Origin: Avibacterium avium
GTDB lineage: Bacteria; Pseudomonadota; Gammaproteobacteria; Enterobacterales; Pasteurellaceae
Direction: 5' to 3'
Length of the DNA stretch: 64,000 nucleotides
Assembly (NCBI RefSeq): GCF_900454535.1
Contig: NZ_UGSP01000001.1
Span: forward strand, 1,051,501 to 1,115,500
The notes beneath the pieces are model-generated. The model ran no database searches. It was not told the origin of the DNA and worked only from the letters and a program-made list of their open reading frames with translations. Shown here piece after piece: positions 50,483-59,167 of this stretch. Each line of letters begins with the position of its first letter. Within the stretch, counting starts at the first letter, position 1. The translations under genes and the position numbers were made by a program.

Positions 50483-50779
50483 ATGATTAAGTATATTTTT
50501 GGTTTTATTATTTTACTCGCCGTTGTGCTTGTTGCTATCACCATTGGGGCGAATAATGATCAAGTCATTACCTTTAATTATATTGTTGCTCAAAGCGAAT
50601 TACAGCTTTCCACGTTAGTGGCTATCTTATTTGGTTTTGGCTTGCTGTTAGGTTGGTTTATTACTGGCTTTTTCTATCTCAAATTAAAACTAAAAAATAT
50701 GGGATTAGCACGCAAGGTAAAACGCCTTTCCGCACAAGTTACTGAATTAACATCAAGCCGAGATAAGGCTCCACAATAA
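50483..50779 (+). CDS. lapA: LPS assembly protein LapA
   Basis: A 98-residue inner-membrane protein with two hydrophobic helices (about residues 3-20 and 42-63) and a basic coiled tail. It matches YciS/LapA, which works with LapB in controlling LpxC and lipopolysaccharide supply. I chose ATG at 50483 with a GGAG site 6 bases upstream; the TTG at 50471 is less likely. It overlaps lapB by one base (TAATG). Confidence 0.9.
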   Translation: MIKYIFGFIILLAVVLVAITIGANNDQVITFNYIVAQSELQLSTLVAILFGFGLLLGWFITGFFYLKLKLKNMGLARKVKRLSAQVTELTSSRDKAPQ

Positions 50780-51969
50780 TGCTTGAACTGCTTTTTCTAC
50801 TGCTTCCTATTGCCGCAGCTTATGGTTGGTATATGGGGCATCGTAGTGCGAAAAAGGATCAGGAAGAAATCACCAACAAGTTATCCCGTGATTATGTAAC
50901 AGGGGTGAATTTACTTCTTTCTAATCAGCAAGAAAAAGCAGTTGATTTGTTCTTGGATATTCTACAAAAACAAGAGCAAGAGAATGAAATTGAACAAAGT
51001 TCACAATTTGAAGCCGAACTCACCTTAGGAAATTTATTCCGTTCCCGTGGCGAAGTGGATCGTGCATTACGAATTCACCAAGCCTTAGATCGTAGCCCTA
51101 ATTATAGTTTTGAACAAAAACTGCTTGCCAAACAACAGCTTGCACGCGATTTTATGACTGTTGGTTTTTTTGATCGTGCTGAAGCATTGTATATCCTTTT
51201 GGTTGATGAGCCAGATTTTGCGGAAAACGCATTACAGCAACTGGCGGTCATTTACCAAAAAATGAAAGAATGGAAAAAAGCCATTAATGTGGCGGAAAAA
51301 CTTGCCAAAATTTCACCGCACTTTGATCCTATCCCCTTGGCACATTATTATTGTGAATATGCCCAAACCCTTGATGCTGAGCAAAAAAAAATGGCTACAG
51401 CACTTTTACAGCGCGCTTTAACCGTTTATCCAAATTGTATCCGAGCGTCATTATTACTCGCGCAAAATGAAATGTTGCAACTGGATTATCAAAGTGCGGT
51501 AAAAAATTTAGAAAATATTTTGCAGCAAAACCCCGCTTACATTGCTGAAGCGCTGTCGGCTTTAAAATATTGCTATGAAGAGTTACATCAGCAAGATAAT
51601 TTTGAGCTTTTTCTCATTAAAGCGAGCCAAGTGTGCAAAAGCAGTGCCGTTGATCTTGCCTTAGCTGATTTTATTGCAGAAAAAGATGGCCTTGTAGCAG
51701 CACAAGCAAAACTTTATCAACAACTCAATCAGAACCCCACAACCATTGTTTTCCATCGCTTTATCCAATATCAAATTGAAAGTGCCGAAGAAGGACGCGG
51801 TAAAGAAAGCCTGATTTTGCTATCAAAAATGGTGGGTGAGCGAATTAAGCAGGGTTTTGATTATCGCTGTACGAATTGTGGTTATCAAACAAACAAACTT
51901 ATTTGGTGCTGTCCTTCTTGTCGTCAATGGGAAAGCATCAAACCAACGCCAGATATTGAATATAACTAA
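50779..51969 (+). CDS. lapB: LPS assembly protein LapB (TPR and rubredoxin-like)
   Basis: A 396-residue protein with one N-terminal membrane helix, about nine TPR units facing the cytoplasm, and a C-terminal rubredoxin-like zinc or iron site (CTNCGYQ … CCPSC). LapB guides FtsH to degrade LpxC and so limits lipid A synthesis. It is translationally coupled to lapA. pyrF follows after 18 bp, as in E. coli. Confidence 0.94.
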   Translation: MLELLFLLLPIAAAYGWYMGHRSAKKDQEEITNKLSRDYVTGVNLLLSNQQEKAVDLFLDILQKQEQENEIEQSSQFEAELTLGNLFRSRGEVDRALRIHQALDRSPNYSFEQKLLAKQQLARDFMTVGFFDRAEALYILLVDEPDFAENALQQLAVIYQKMKEWKKAINVAEKLAKISPHFDPIPLAHYYCEYAQTLDAEQKKMATALLQRALTVYPNCIRASLLLAQNEMLQLDYQSAVKNLENILQQNPAYIAEALSALKYCYEELHQQDNFELFLIKASQVCKSSAVDLALADFIAEKDGLVAAQAKLYQQLNQNPTTIVFHRFIQYQIESAEEGRGKESLILLSKMVGERIKQGFDYRCTNCGYQTNKLIWCCPSCRQWESIKPTPDIEYN

Positions 51970-51987
51970 ACTAACGAGGACGTGAAA

Positions 51988-52683
51988 ATGAGCAGTAAAG
52001 TGATTGTTGCCCTAGATTATGAAAAAGAAGCGCAAGCGCTTGCCCTTGTCGATCAACTTGATCCAAGCCAATGTCGCTTAAAGGTGGGAAAAGAAATGTT
52101 TACCACCCTAGGCACTAATTTTATTAAACAGCTACACAGCCGTAATTTTGACGTTTTTCTTGATCTCAAATTCCATGATATTCCTAATACGGTCGCAAGA
52201 GCGGTGCGTTCTGCAGCAGATTTAGGCGTTTGGATGGTCGATTTGCACGCCAGTGGTGGTTTACGAATGATGGAAGAAGCTAAAAATATTCTTGAACCTT
52301 ATGGTAAAAATGCACCAATTTTAATTGGCGTTACCGTGCTAACCAGTATGGAAGATCTTGATTTGCTACAAATTGGCATTAATGCCTCACCAATGGAACA
52401 AGTAATCCGTCTTGCGCATTTAACCCAACGGGCAGGGCTTGATGGCGTAGTCTGCTCACCACAAGAAGTAGAAATTTTACGCGCACATTGTGGCAAAGAT
52501 TTCAAATTGATCACGCCAGGTATTCGCCCGATTGGTTCTGATTTTGGCGATCAACGCCGTGTAATGACGCCAGCAGCGGCAATTCAAGCAGGTTCTGATT
52601 ATTTGGTTATTGGCCGCCCGATTACGCAAGCTGAAAATCCAGCAGAAGTGTTGCGTGCGATCAATGCGTCTATTGCGGGGTAG
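51988..52683 (+). CDS. pyrF: Orotidine 5'-phosphate decarboxylase
   Basis: A 231-residue cytoplasmic enzyme that makes UMP from OMP. The N-terminal [10 protein letters not shown] and the catalytic [15 protein letters not shown] motif (Asp-Lys-Asp array) are present. [20 protein letters not shown] forms the phosphate gripper. I chose ATG at 51988 with a GAGGA site 7 bases upstream over the in-frame GTG at 51982. yciH begins 1 bp after its stop. Confidence 0.96.
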   Translation: MSSKVIVALDYEKEAQALALVDQLDPSQCRLKVGKEMFTTLGTNFIKQLHSRNFDVFLDLKFHDIPNTVARAVRSAADLGVWMVDLHASGGLRMMEEAKNILEPYGKNAPILIGVTVLTSMEDLDLLQIGINASPMEQVIRLAHLTQRAGLDGVVCSPQEVEILRAHCGKDFKLITPGIRPIGSDFGDQRRVMTPAAAIQAGSDYLVIGRPITQAENPAEVLRAINASIAG

Positions 52684-52684
52684 T

Positions 52685-53005
52685 ATGTCAGAAAGTACCT
52701 TAGTTTATTCCACCGAAACAGGCCGAATCAAATCAGAAAAATCACAGCCTGAACGCCCTAAAGGTGATGGCATCATTCGTATTGAGCGCCAAGTGAGCGG
52801 AAGAAAGGGCAGTGGTGTTAGCGTAATAAAAGGCTTAGATTTGCCCGATGATGAATTGAAAAAATTAGCCGCTGAACTGAAAAAACGCTGCGGCTGCGGT
52901 GGCTCGGTAAAAAATGGCTTGATTGAAATTCAAGGCGAAAAACGAGAGTTACTCAAACAATTATTAGAGCAAAAGGGCTTTACTGTGAAGTTAGCAGGCG
53001 GTTAA
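52685..53005 (+). CDS. yciH: SUI1/eIF1-like translation factor YciH
   Basis: A 106-residue protein of the SUI1 fold (IIRIERQVSGRKGSGVSVIKG … CGCGGSVKNGLIEIQGE). It is the bacterial relative of eukaryotic eIF1 and is proposed to affect start-site selection under stress. I chose ATG at 52685, right after the pyrF stop; a longer frame overlapping pyrF is unlikely. It is the last gene of lapA-lapB-pyrF-yciH. Confidence 0.93.
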   Translation: MSESTLVYSTETGRIKSEKSQPERPKGDGIIRIERQVSGRKGSGVSVIKGLDLPDDELKKLAAELKKRCGCGGSVKNGLIEIQGEKRELLKQLLEQKGFTVKLAGG

Positions 53006-53030
53006 AATTAAGCCGTCATAGAAAACAGTA

Positions 53031-53076
53031 AAAAGTGCGGTAAAAAATTGGGAAATTTTTACCGCACTTTTCTTTT
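53031..53076 (+). terminator. yciH terminator made of paired uptake signals
   Basis: AAAAGTGCGGTAAAAA and TTTTTACCGCACTTTT are perfect inverted arms around a short loop. Each arm holds a full uptake signal. A T-rich tail follows. Confidence 0.8.
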
Positions 53077-53090
53077 TAAAACGAAAATAA

Positions 53091-53112
53091 AAATGGGCGA
53101 AATGCCCATTTC
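53091..53112 (-). terminator. prfC terminator
   Basis: AAATGGGC and GCCCATTT pair around a 5-nt loop. The minus-strand product ends in TTTTTATTTT. Confidence 0.75.
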
Positions 53113-53118
53113 TGTTTT

Positions 53119-54708
53119 TTAATGTTCTCTTGTTTTAAAGAACGCGACATCAGGATAACGCTCTTGGGCAAGATTGAGATTAACCATTGTTGGCGCAATA
53201 TAAGTGAGATTATCCCCCCCATCTAGGGCGAGATTTTGTTCATTTTTGCGTTTAAATTCTTCGAATTTCTTCGCATCATCACATTCCACCCAACGTGCCG
53301 TAGCGACATTTACGGTTTCGTAAATGGCTTCAACGTTATATTCTGATTTTAAGCGCGCAACCACCACATCAAACTGTAGCACCCCAACCGCACCAACAAT
53401 TAAATCATTATTAGTTAATGGTCGGAAAACTTGCACCGCACCTTCTTCGGAAAGCTGTACCAAACCTTTGAGCAATTGCTTTTGTTTGAGCGGATCTTTA
53501 AGACGAATGCGGCGGAATAATTCTGGCGCAAAGTTTGGAATGCCAGTGAATTTTAATTCTTCGCCTTGGGTAAAGGTATCGCCAATTTGGATTGTTCCGT
53601 GGTTATGCAAGCCGATAATATCACCGGCATAAGCTTCATCGGCGTGGGTGCGATCGCCAGCCATAAAGGTAAGCGCATCAGAAATCACCACATCTTTGCC
53701 GATACGAACGTGGCGCAGTTTCATTCCTTTTTCATATTTGCCCGAAACAATACGCATAAACGCAACACGGTCGCGGTGTTTAGGATCCATATTGGCTTGG
53801 ATTTTAAACACAAATCCGGTCAATTTTTCTTCGCTACTTTCTACAATGCGTGTATCCGCTTGGCGAGCTTGTGGCGCGGGCGCCCATTGGGTTAAGCCAT
53901 CAAGAAAATGATCAACACCAAAGTTACCCAACGCCGTTCCAAAGAACACAGGGGTTAGTTCACCGCTTAAAAAGAGTGGCAGATCAAACTCGTTAGACGC
54001 ACCTTTCACTAGCTCTAATTCATCGCGTAATTGTTGCGCTAAATCTGAACCTACGGCCTCATCTAACTCAGGATTATCAAGGCCTTTCACCACGCGCACT
54101 TCCTGAATGGTATGCCCTTGTCCTGTTTGGTAAAGATAGGTTTCGTCTTTGTATAAATGATACACGCCTTTGAAAAGCTTTCCGCAACCAATTGGCCAAG
54201 TGATAGGCGCACAATGGATATTTAACACGCTTTCCACTTCGTCCAATAATTCCATCGGATCACGAATATCACGGTCTAATTTATTCATAAAGGTGAGAAT
54301 TGGCGTGTCACGCAGACGGGTAACTTCCATCAATTTAATGGTTCGTTCCTCAACCCCTTTTGCGCTGTCAATGACCATTAAGCAGCTATCTACCGCAGTT
54401 AATGTGCGGTAAGTATCTTCCGAGAAATCTTCGTGTCCGGGGGTATCAAGCAAATTCACCAAGCAGTCGTTATAAGGAAATTGCATTACCGAGGTGGTGA
54501 TGGAAATTCCCCGTTGTTTTTCCATTTCCATCCAGTCGGATTTCGCGTGCTGGGCTGAGCCTTTTCCTTTTACTGAGCCTGCTTTTTGAATGGCATTTCC
54601 GTAAAGCAGCACTTTTTCCGTGATCGTGGTTTTACCCGCATCGGGGTGGGAAATAATCGCAAAGGTTCTGCGCTTATTAACTTGTTGTGGATAATCGTTC
54701 AAAGACAT
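53119..54708 (-). CDS. prfC: Peptide chain release factor 3
   Basis: A 529-residue GTPase that removes RF1 or RF2 from the ribosome after termination. G1 is SHPDAGKTT, followed by [12 protein letters not shown] (switch I), DTPGHEDF (G3), and MNKLDRD (G4). Length equals E. coli RF3 (529). It is single on this strand with its own terminator and divergent from purC. Confidence 0.97.
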   Translation of the reverse strand: MSLNDYPQQVNKRRTFAIISHPDAGKTTITEKVLLYGNAIQKAGSVKGKGSAQHAKSDWMEMEKQRGISITTSVMQFPYNDCLVNLLDTPGHEDFSEDTYRTLTAVDSCLMVIDSAKGVEERTIKLMEVTRLRDTPILTFMNKLDRDIRDPMELLDEVESVLNIHCAPITWPIGCGKLFKGVYHLYKDETYLYQTGQGHTIQEVRVVKGLDNPELDEAVGSDLAQQLRDELELVKGASNEFDLPLFLSGELTPVFFGTALGNFGVDHFLDGLTQWAPAPQARQADTRIVESSEEKLTGFVFKIQANMDPKHRDRVAFMRIVSGKYEKGMKLRHVRIGKDVVISDALTFMAGDRTHADEAYAGDIIGLHNHGTIQIGDTFTQGEELKFTGIPNFAPELFRRIRLKDPLKQKQLLKGLVQLSEEGAVQVFRPLTNNDLIVGAVGVLQFDVVVARLKSEYNVEAIYETVNVATARWVECDDAKKFEEFKRKNEQNLALDGGDNLTYIAPTMVNLNLAQERYPDVAFFKTREH

Positions 54709-54817
54709 TGTTCTCTAAGTATATCGTCAAAAAATGGGCTCTATTTTCCCTGATATTTAGCCTATTCTCAATCTTTTATTTTGTCTTTGCGCGATTTTTC
54801 CCTGAATGAAAAAAATT

Positions 54818-54833
54818 AAGCAATCGTTTGCTT
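54818..54833. promoter_or_regulatory. PurR operator upstream of purC
   Basis: AAGCAATCGTTTGCTT fits the PurR pattern ANGCAANCGNTTNCNT at every defined position. It lies 62 bp before purC. A TACAAT -10-like box at 54853-54858 places the operator over the -35 region, as expected for repression. Confidence 0.8.
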
Positions 54834-54895
54834 CAAAAGGGGAAAAGTGCGGTACAATATGCAACAGTTTTTTCACGAATTAAAAAGAGGCCAAA

Positions 54896-55756
54896 ATGAG
54901 CGAGCTAAGTTTAAAAAAAATCTATTCGGGCAAAGTGCGCGATCTCTATGAAATTGATGATAAACGAATGCTGATGGTTGCCACCGATCGTTTATCTGCA
55001 TTTGATGTGATTTTAGATGATCCTATTCCGCGCAAAGGCGAAATTCTTACCCAGATTTCCAATTTTTGGTTTAATAAATTAGCCTCAATTATGCCGAATC
55101 ATTTCACTGGCGATACGGTGTATGATGTGTTACCGAAAGCGGAAGCGGATTTAGTCAAAGATCGTGCGGTTGTCTGTAAACGCTTAACGCCGATTAAAAT
55201 TGAATCTATCGTGCGTGGCTACCTTACAGGAAGCGGCCTAAAAGACTACTTACAAACAGGCACGATTTGTGGCTTGGAATTACCAAAAGGCTTGCAAGAA
55301 GCGAGCAAATTACCTGAACCCATTTTCACCCCGTCAAGCAAAGAAGAAGTGGGCAATCACGACATTAATATCAGTTATGCAGAATGTGAACAATTGATTG
55401 GCGCAGAACTGGCAGCCCAAGTGAAAGAAAAAGCGCTCGCCCTTTATAAAGCGGCGGCAGAATATGCACTCACTAAAGGCATCATTATTTGTGATACCAA
55501 GTTTGAATTTGGTTTAGATGAAAACGGCACGCTCACCTTAATGGACGAAGTGCTAACGCCAGATTCTAGCCGTTTCTGGTCGGTGGATACCTATCAAGAA
55601 GGTGTTAATCCCCCATCTTTCGATAAACAATTTATCCGCGATTGGCTAGAAAACAGCGGTTGGAATAAAGAACTCCCAGCGCCAAAAGTTCCCGCAGATG
55701 TCATTCAAAAAACCGTGGATAAATACCAAGAAGCGTTGGATTTATTGACGAAATAG
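54896..55756 (+). CDS. purC: SAICAR synthetase
   Basis: A 286-residue ATP-dependent ligase of purine synthesis that joins CAIR and aspartate. Signatures are KIYSGKVRDLYEI, RGYLTGSGLKDY, and DTKFEFGLDENGTLTLMDEVLTPDSSR (quoted in part as the LMDEVLTPDSSRFW motif). It is longer than E. coli PurC (237) and of the length class seen in Haemophilus and yeast. A perfect PurR box lies upstream. Confidence 0.96.
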   Translation: MSELSLKKIYSGKVRDLYEIDDKRMLMVATDRLSAFDVILDDPIPRKGEILTQISNFWFNKLASIMPNHFTGDTVYDVLPKAEADLVKDRAVVCKRLTPIKIESIVRGYLTGSGLKDYLQTGTICGLELPKGLQEASKLPEPIFTPSSKEEVGNHDINISYAECEQLIGAELAAQVKEKALALYKAAAEYALTKGIIICDTKFEFGLDENGTLTLMDEVLTPDSSRFWSVDTYQEGVNPPSFDKQFIRDWLENSGWNKELPAPKVPADVIQKTVDKYQEALDLLTK

Positions 55757-55760
55757 TAGA

Positions 55761-55803
55761 AAAAGAGCGGTTAAAAATCAGAGATATTTTGACCGCTCTT
55801 TTA
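55761..55803 (+). terminator. purC terminator
   Basis: AAAAGAGCGGT and ACCGCTCTTTT pair across a loop of about 20 nt with further A-T pairs inside, followed by T residues. Confidence 0.7.
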
Positions 55804-55847
55804 AATTTCTGCATAATGTGCCGCTTAGATGACGAAAAGGAAATATT

Positions 55848-56657
55848 ATGTCAGAAAATCAATCCAAGCCTGTATTTTTTATCACCTGCTTTTTGCCTTT
55901 ATTATTGTTAATTTCGCTAGATAGCTTCGCCCTTTATTTACAAGGTCAGTCAAAGGCTATTTCACATTTCAGTCTTGCTGTTTTTGTTGCACAATTGCTT
56001 TGTATTTTGGTATGTCATAAGGGCGAAATTTGTAATGGGCAACGTTCGCGCTTAATTAAGGTGAATAATTATTTTTTAATTTATTGGATATTTTGGCTCT
56101 TGCTAAGCCTATTTTCTAATTATCATTATGTGCTAATGGATATGCTTTGTTTATGTGGAATAGGTACAACCTTAGCCATCTATTTCCAACCAGCAGAAGT
56201 TCAGTTGCGTAAATCTATTTTGCTTTTTGCTACGTTATTAGCTGTTCTAGGCATTGTGGTGTATGGGTTAATTTTCACCCAGCTATCTTGGGTGGCTTTA
56301 TTGCCTTATTCCCCTTTCGGGCAAATTCTATTAGGGGTTATTTTGGCCAATTTGGTTCTTGTGATCAGTAAAAACCGTTTACAAGGATTTATCGCATTAT
56401 TGCCATTCATAATGATTATTTTCTTACTGCTTAATGCCATTTTTTCTGTTCTGTTAGTTTATTTAGCACTGCAAAGTGCGGTGGTTTTTGCTAATGAATT
56501 GGCGTTAGGGCTATACTTTTTATTGCATCTTGTATTAATGGTGATTATTGCTTTTCCAATTATTAAACAGACGAAACTTAGCTATCAAACGCTTTTATTG
56601 CTCTTTTTTATTACAGCAAGCCTTCCCATTTGGACGAATTTTGCTTTCTTAAAATAA
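55848..56657 (+). CDS. Unrecognised multispan inner-membrane protein
   Basis: A 269-residue hydrophobic protein with about eight predicted membrane helices and short loops. I do not recognise a family motif. A basic stretch (CHKGEICNGQRSRLIK) after the second helix suggests a cytoplasmic loop. An uptake signal lies inside the gene near 56472. It stands alone between purC and norB with a bidirectional terminator downstream and a GAAAAGGAAA ribosome-binding region. Confidence 0.7.
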   Translation: MSENQSKPVFFITCFLPLLLLISLDSFALYLQGQSKAISHFSLAVFVAQLLCILVCHKGEICNGQRSRLIKVNNYFLIYWIFWLLLSLFSNYHYVLMDMLCLCGIGTTLAIYFQPAEVQLRKSILLFATLLAVLGIVVYGLIFTQLSWVALLPYSPFGQILLGVILANLVLVISKNRLQGFIALLPFIMIIFLLLNAIFSVLLVYLALQSAVVFANELALGLYFLLHLVLMVIIAFPIIKQTKLSYQTLLLLFFITASLPIWTNFAFLK

Positions 56658-56660
56658 TGA

Positions 56661-56692
56661 AAAAAATCCCCGCACTTTTTACGGGGATTTTA
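56661..56692. terminator. Bidirectional terminator between the membrane-protein gene and norB
   Basis: AAAATCCCC and GGGGATTTT pair around a loop that contains part of an uptake signal. A T run on one side and an A run on the other let it act both ways. Confidence 0.8.
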
Positions 56693-56705
56693 TCAATATA
56701 ACGAT

Positions 56706-58940
56706 TTATTTTTGTCTTGCAAAAACCATTTTCACCATTTGCCAGAAGAAGGCAAGGGCGCCTAAGCCGAAAATCACATCGCCTAGGATACGCACCCAGC
56801 GTAGGGTAACGAAAAGATCTTGCTGCATAAATTCTTCTCCGCGTGCATACCATAAACCGTGTACCATATTGGCGTGTGCTTGGATTACGCCAATTGGTAA
56901 AAGGCTTGAAATAATCATCACGACTAAGCCGATATTTAAACTCCAGAAACCAAATTTCATCAGTTTGTCATCAAATTGAATGCTTGGGCGTAAGTAACGC
57001 ACGATGAGAAACACAAAGCCAAGAGCAAGGAAGCCATAAACCCCAAATAACGCAGCGTGTGCGTGTACTGCCGTTGTGTTTAGCCCTTGGACATAGTAAA
57101 GCGAAATAGGTGGATTGATTAAGAAACCAAATACGCCAGCGCCTAACATATTCCAAAATGCCACGGCGACAAAGCAGTAAATTGGCCATTTTAAGCGTTC
57201 CATCCAAGGTGCTTTTTGTTGCATTGACCAATGCTCCCAGGCTTCATAACCGAGTAACACGAGTGGTACAACTTCTAACGCGGAGAACGATGCTCCAACG
57301 GCGATAATTGGTGTGGTAGCCCCGGCAAAATACAGGTGGTGGAATGTGCCAGGAATACCTCCAATTAAGAAGATTGATGCTGACGCAATAGTGGAAACGG
57401 TTGCAGTGCGGCGTGAAACTAAGCCTAAGCTGACAAAAATAAAGGAAAGTGCCGCCACAGAGAATACTTCAAAGAAGCCTTCAACCCAAAGGTGTACTAC
57501 CCACCAGCGCCAATATTCCATCACAGATAAATGAGTGTGTTCGCCATAGAACAAGGCCGGGCCATAGAATAAACCAATAGCGATAACAGAAGCAAAGAAC
57601 AAGGCGAGTAGGTTTTTATCGCCAGGTTGTTTAAAGGCATTGATAGTGCCGCGTAGCATTAGGATTAGCCAGAATAAAATACCTGCATATTTTACTGCTT
57701 GCCAGAAACGTCCGAGATCGATAAATTCATAGCCTTGATGACCGAACATAAAGCTCAGTTCTTTTGGAATTTGGTGAGCAATTGCTAAATAGCTGCCAGT
57801 AAATGATCCCACAACTAAGACAACTAGCGCCCAAAATAGAATATCGACACCGAGTTTTTGATATTTTGGATCTTTGCCACCATTGATAATCGGCGCAAGG
57901 AATAAGCCACCAGCTAAGAATGCCATTGCGATCCAGAATAATGCACTTTGAACGTGCCAAGTGCGAATTAAGGAATAAGGTAAATATTCAGAAAGTGGAA
58001 TACCGTAGAAATCTTGTCCTTCTACCGTGTAATGGGCCACGATTGTACCAAAGGTAACTTGTGCAATGAATAATGCGACCACGGTGAATAGATATTTACC
58101 CAAGGCTTTTTGTGAAGGTGTAAGCTGAATTTTAGTGAGCGGATCAACCACATCTGGTGTTGGATCTTTTTCATCTTCTTTTTTCTTGAATGCCCACACC
58201 CAAACCATCATTCCAATCCCTAGGATTAAGAAAACGATACTGGCAATTGACCACATAATATTTTCTGCCGTTGGCACATTATTAATGAGTGGTTCGTGCG
58301 GCCAGTTATTGGTGTAAGTGGCATCTGTATTTGGACGATTAGCCGAAGCAGTCCAAGCTGTCCAGAAGAAAAACTTGGTTAAATCTTGACGATCCGATAA
58401 TGCCGGCAGAGTGTTATCTTTCATCGCAAAATGATCGCGAGTGAGTTTAAATTGCGGATCATCACCGTATAAGGAAATATAATATTGTGCTGTTTTTTCA
58501 ATAGCTTGCTGACGCGTATCAGATAATTGCACCGCACCATTTTCAACTTTGCTTCCACGATATTCGCGGGTTAAGCGAGATTGCAACACAGCCTTTTGAT
58601 CATCATCTAAAGCATCAAAATTTTTACCAAATTCTTTTTGTGCGGTAATGTCTAACCAATTGGTGAGTTCTCGATGTAACCAGTCTGCCGTCCAATCGGG
58701 GGCTTGGTAAGCGCCGTGTCCCCAAATTGAACCAAGTTGCATTCCCCCAGTTGTTTGCCACGCCGTTTGGCCTTGCAAAATATCTTGTTTAGTTATCAAG
58801 GTTTCACCATTGGCATTGACATATTTTTCTGGAATGGGCGGCGCTTCACGATAAATATCCACTCCAAAATAACCGAGAATAGAAAATGCGCCGATAAGCA
58901 CCACAATTAAGGTGTACCAGAGCTTTTTGTATTGCCCCAT
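56706..58940 (-). CDS. norB: Quinol-dependent nitric oxide reductase
   Basis: A 744-residue inner-membrane haem-copper superfamily enzyme that reduces NO to N2O with quinol electrons. An N-terminal extension of about 200 residues replaces the NorC cytochrome, with no CXXCH motif anywhere, as in qNOR. Haem and FeB ligands lie in RTWHVQSALFWIAM, WRWWVVHLWVEGFFEVF, GIPGTFHHLYF and VHAHAALFGVYG. I chose ATG at 58940 with a GGAG site about 8 bases upstream. It probably removes NO made during nitrite reduction. Confidence 0.95.
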   Translation of the reverse strand: MGQYKKLWYTLIVVLIGAFSILGYFGVDIYREAPPIPEKYVNANGETLITKQDILQGQTAWQTTGGMQLGSIWGHGAYQAPDWTADWLHRELTNWLDITAQKEFGKNFDALDDDQKAVLQSRLTREYRGSKVENGAVQLSDTRQQAIEKTAQYYISLYGDDPQFKLTRDHFAMKDNTLPALSDRQDLTKFFFWTAWTASANRPNTDATYTNNWPHEPLINNVPTAENIMWSIASIVFLILGIGMMVWVWAFKKKEDEKDPTPDVVDPLTKIQLTPSQKALGKYLFTVVALFIAQVTFGTIVAHYTVEGQDFYGIPLSEYLPYSLIRTWHVQSALFWIAMAFLAGGLFLAPIINGGKDPKYQKLGVDILFWALVVLVVGSFTGSYLAIAHQIPKELSFMFGHQGYEFIDLGRFWQAVKYAGILFWLILMLRGTINAFKQPGDKNLLALFFASVIAIGLFYGPALFYGEHTHLSVMEYWRWWVVHLWVEGFFEVFSVAALSFIFVSLGLVSRRTATVSTIASASIFLIGGIPGTFHHLYFAGATTPIIAVGASFSALEVVPLVLLGYEAWEHWSMQQKAPWMERLKWPIYCFVAVAFWNMLGAGVFGFLINPPISLYYVQGLNTTAVHAHAALFGVYGFLALGFVFLIVRYLRPSIQFDDKLMKFGFWSLNIGLVVMIISSLLPIGVIQAHANMVHGLWYARGEEFMQQDLFVTLRWVRILGDVIFGLGALAFFWQMVKMVFARQK

Positions 58941-58991
58941 AATAGATCTCCATAGTTTAAGTAAATAGAGCATTTGCAGCTCAGAAAAATA

Positions 58992-59016
58992 CTGTCAAAT
59001 GATAGCCATATGACAG
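58992..59016. promoter_or_regulatory. CTGTCA inverted repeat in the norB upstream region
   Basis: CTGTCA and TGACAG are perfect 6-bp inverted arms 13 bp apart, about 50-75 bp before the norB start. It may be an operator or chance. Confidence 0.25.
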
Positions 59017-59024
59017 CACGAATT

Positions 59025-59051
59025 AATACCTGACTAATTTTATCAGGTATT
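59025..59051. promoter_or_regulatory. 9-bp inverted repeat in the norB upstream region
   Basis: AATACCTGA and TCAGGTATT are perfect 9-bp arms with a 9-nt centre, followed by T on the plus strand. No plus-strand gene precedes it, so an operator for norB fits better than a terminator. Confidence 0.4.
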
Positions 59052-59081
59052 TTTGTGTGTGGAGATAAAAGTGGTATTTTG

Positions 59082-59095
59082 TTGCGTTAGATCAA
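59082..59095 (-). promoter_or_regulatory. FNR-like site upstream of norB
   Basis: Read on the norB strand, TTGATCTAACGCAA has a perfect TTGAT half and CGCAA. It differs at one position from the site upstream of nrfA. It lies about 142 bp before the norB ATG. Confidence 0.4.
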
Positions 59096-59130
59096 ATTTC
59101 TAAAAAATAAAGTGCGGTGGAAAATGTATA

Positions 59131-59162
59131 AAAAAAATCGCCATTCAATGAATGACGATTTT
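59131..59162 (-). terminator. Terminator after the decayed autotransporter
   Basis: On the minus strand AAATCGTCATTCA and TGAATGGCGATTT pair with one wobble, followed by a long T run. Confidence 0.8.
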
Positions 59163-59167
59163 ATCGA

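Noticed and set aside
59025..59054. Rho-independent terminator on the plus strand near norB
   Set aside because: It looks like one (stem plus T run), but no plus-strand gene lies upstream, so an operator for norB is more likely.
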